Shown piece by piece: positions 23,817-24,763 of a stretch of DNA of 24,763 nucleotides (position 1 is its first letter; each line of letters opens with the position of its first letter). This DNA comes from a virus: the IMG/VR virus record IMGVR_UViG_3300026097_000099, positions 1 to 24,763 of that record, one strand, 5' to 3'. A model generated the notes under the pieces. It was not told the DNA's origin. It saw only the letters and a program-made list of their open reading frames with translations, and searched no databases. A program made the translations under genes and the position numbers.

Positions 23817-24431
23817 TTACCCCTCGTTGAAGCCAGTTAAGCTTTGTATTCTTACAGTATAGTCGATTTGAATTAGTCTGTTTAAGCTCTTTTGAATCGG
23901 ATGAAAAATAACATGAGTAAGAAGTCTGCCGGTGCCTGCAGGATCATAGCTACGCAGCCCAAGTTCGTCAAATACATATAAGCTTTCAGTTCCAGATGCA
24001 GTGTCAAAGGCTTCTTGACCGTCTGGTTCACCGTAATCAAGCAAACATGTAACTACAATGTCTGTATAGTTAGTGCCACTTATGTGTCTAGTTTCTATCT
24101 TGTTACGTGCAGGATCAATGTTATTAACACTTCTGTCATCAACCACCTTGGTAAATGTCTGATTATACAAACTTGCATTTGTTCCTGTTGAGTTTGGTGT
24201 TAGGTAGGTAATAATACCTGTTGGGTCAACACTTGTACCCCCGTTACCAAAGCTCATTTCATGCACCCATCCTTCGCCTGCATTACTCAAGCTTTCAGCT
24301 AAAGCAATACTCATGTTTTCATAATGGATAGCATTTCTTTTATTAAGAAGAACTTCACCCGAACTAGGGTCATGTATTTTAACATGTCCTTCTAGTAAAA
24401 CTCCCTGTCTATCATGTAAATTTTCAGCCAT
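23817..24431 (-). CDS. Probable virion structural protein
   Basis: A 204-residue protein with an N-terminal segment (GVLLEGHVKIHDPSSGEVLL), a SFGNGGTSVDPTG stretch and a closing set of strands ending LIQIDYTVRIQSL. No enzymatic motif is seen. Its place between another structural gene and the collar-bearing fibre, and its late promoter-like octamer at 24450-24457 with ACAGGAAT before ATG 24431, argue for a baseplate or fibre-attachment part. I cannot assign it to a named T4 protein. Confidence 0.65.
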   Translation of the reverse strand: MAENLHDRQGVLLEGHVKIHDPSSGEVLLNKRNAIHYENMSIALAESLSNAGEGWVHEMSFGNGGTSVDPTGIITYLTPNSTGTNASLYNQTFTKVVDDRSVNNIDPARNKIETRHISGTNYTDIVVTCLLDYGEPDGQEAFDTASGTESLYVFDELGLRSYDPAGTGRLLTHVIFHPIQKSLNRLIQIDYTVRIQSLTGFNEG

Positions 24432-24449
24432 TTTTAATTCCTGTCAATG

Positions 24450-24457
24450 TATTTATC
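24450..24457 (-). promoter_or_regulatory. T4-type late promoter-like octamer
   Basis: GATAAATA on the minus strand, identical to the octamer at 19829-19836. It contains the TAA stop of the upstream gene and lies about 20 bases before ATG 24431, with an ACAGGAAT ribosome binding site between. Confidence 0.6.
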
Positions 24458-24763
24458 GCGGTAAATCAATTGTCTTTGCGCGAAGGAAAGTTGCTATTTC
24501 GGTTTGCGATTTTCCTAGTGGTTTTCCAACTTCGTTCCAGATTTCACCTTGTCTTCTAATTATAGTTAGCGTAGTATTAGGTTCGGGAGGATAAGTCAGG
24601 CGCACATACGCTCCAACATTTTTATTCACAGCAAATTCTGCCTGCAACCATTCGTCTCCATCTGGACTAAATTGTCCTAGTGACGGATTATAAACTTTTA
24701 TTGGATTCTTGCGCAACCTTGTTCCGTTAGCAAACACTTCAATATCTTGTGCTTCCCAATATT
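24453..24763 (-). CDS. Structural protein, C-terminal part (5' end missing)
   Basis: The frame is open to the right edge of the window, reading WEAQDIEVFANGTRLRK into the visible part, so the apparent GTG start at 24737 is an internal valine. About 103 residues are visible. The pattern VFANGTRLRK, then SPDGDEWLQAEF, then VGAYVRLTYPP, then TIIRRQGEIW is a small beta domain repeated in structural proteins of oceanic T4-like phages, where it usually closes a longer virion protein. The full length and role cannot be judged from here. Confidence 0.7.
   Translation of the reverse strand, partial: YWEAQDIEVFANGTRLRKNPIKVYNPSLGQFSPDGDEWLQAEFAVNKNVGAYVRLTYPPEPNTTLTIIRRQGEIWNEVGKPLGKSQTEIATFLRAKTIDLPR

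Noticed and set aside
24735-24737. GTG as start of the rightmost gene.
   Set aside because: The frame stays open to the window edge and the upstream residues continue a known structural pattern, so the GTG is an internal valine.

Overview
The window looks like part of the genome of a marine T4-like myovirus, of the kind that infects cyanobacteria or SAR11. No host gene, rRNA, tRNA, CRISPR array or insertion sequence is visible. Evidence for this is: densely packed AT-rich genes with 1- to 32-base overlaps; a run of paralogous tail-fibre proteins, one ending in a phage tail-collar domain with an HxH motif; T4-type late promoters (TATAAATA or GATAAATA) in front of structural genes; and a block of auxiliary genes (radical SAM, glycosyltransferase-like, 2OG oxygenase, methyltransferase) of the sort carried by oceanic T4-like phages. 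The host is an inference. All genes but one are on the minus strand, so the biological reading order runs from position 24763 down to 1.

Right part (24763 to about 16250): virion structure. Two small structural genes (one cut by the window edge) precede three large fibre proteins (21731-23812, 19845-21731, 18284-19804) that share one N-terminal module of about 125 residues and then diverge. Two smaller proteins (17350-18255, 16252-17346) are paralogues of each other. Late-promoter octamers sit just upstream of 24431, 19804 and 18255, each about 20 bases before the start codon.

Left part (about 16250 to 1): an auxiliary-gene operon. A near-perfect sigma-70 promoter (TTGACA, 17 bases, TATACT) at 16220-16248 reads into it. 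A second, exact-consensus promoter (TTGACA, 17 bases, TATAAT) at 4537-4565 re-initiates transcription directly at the ATG of the 3853-4530 gene. The operon carries seven radical SAM enzymes in about 13 kb. Four have the extra cysteine cluster at the N terminus (N-twitch type); three carry extra cysteines at the C terminus. Between them lie two paralogous GT-A-like proteins with a DxD motif (each directly upstream of a radical SAM gene), a tandem pair of another GT-A-like family, a putative GT-B-like protein, an SGNH/GDSL hydrolase, a class I methyltransferase and unknown proteins. A 2OG-Fe(II) oxygenase gene is inserted on the opposite strand near the left end.

How they may work together (inference): glycosyl transfer, radical modification, methylation, ester hydrolysis and hydroxylation on one operon next to the tail fibres suggest that the phage builds or decorates a glycan or peptide on the host surface or the virion. 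No precursor peptide or sugar-nucleotide synthesis gene is visible, so the substrate is unknown. One radical SAM gene (7468-8565) is interrupted near its 3' end. A 56-codon continuation in the -1 frame follows a run of six A, rejoins the family's usual C-terminal motif and ends in the same 8-base overlap used by other genes here. This points to a homopolymer indel or a recoding site.
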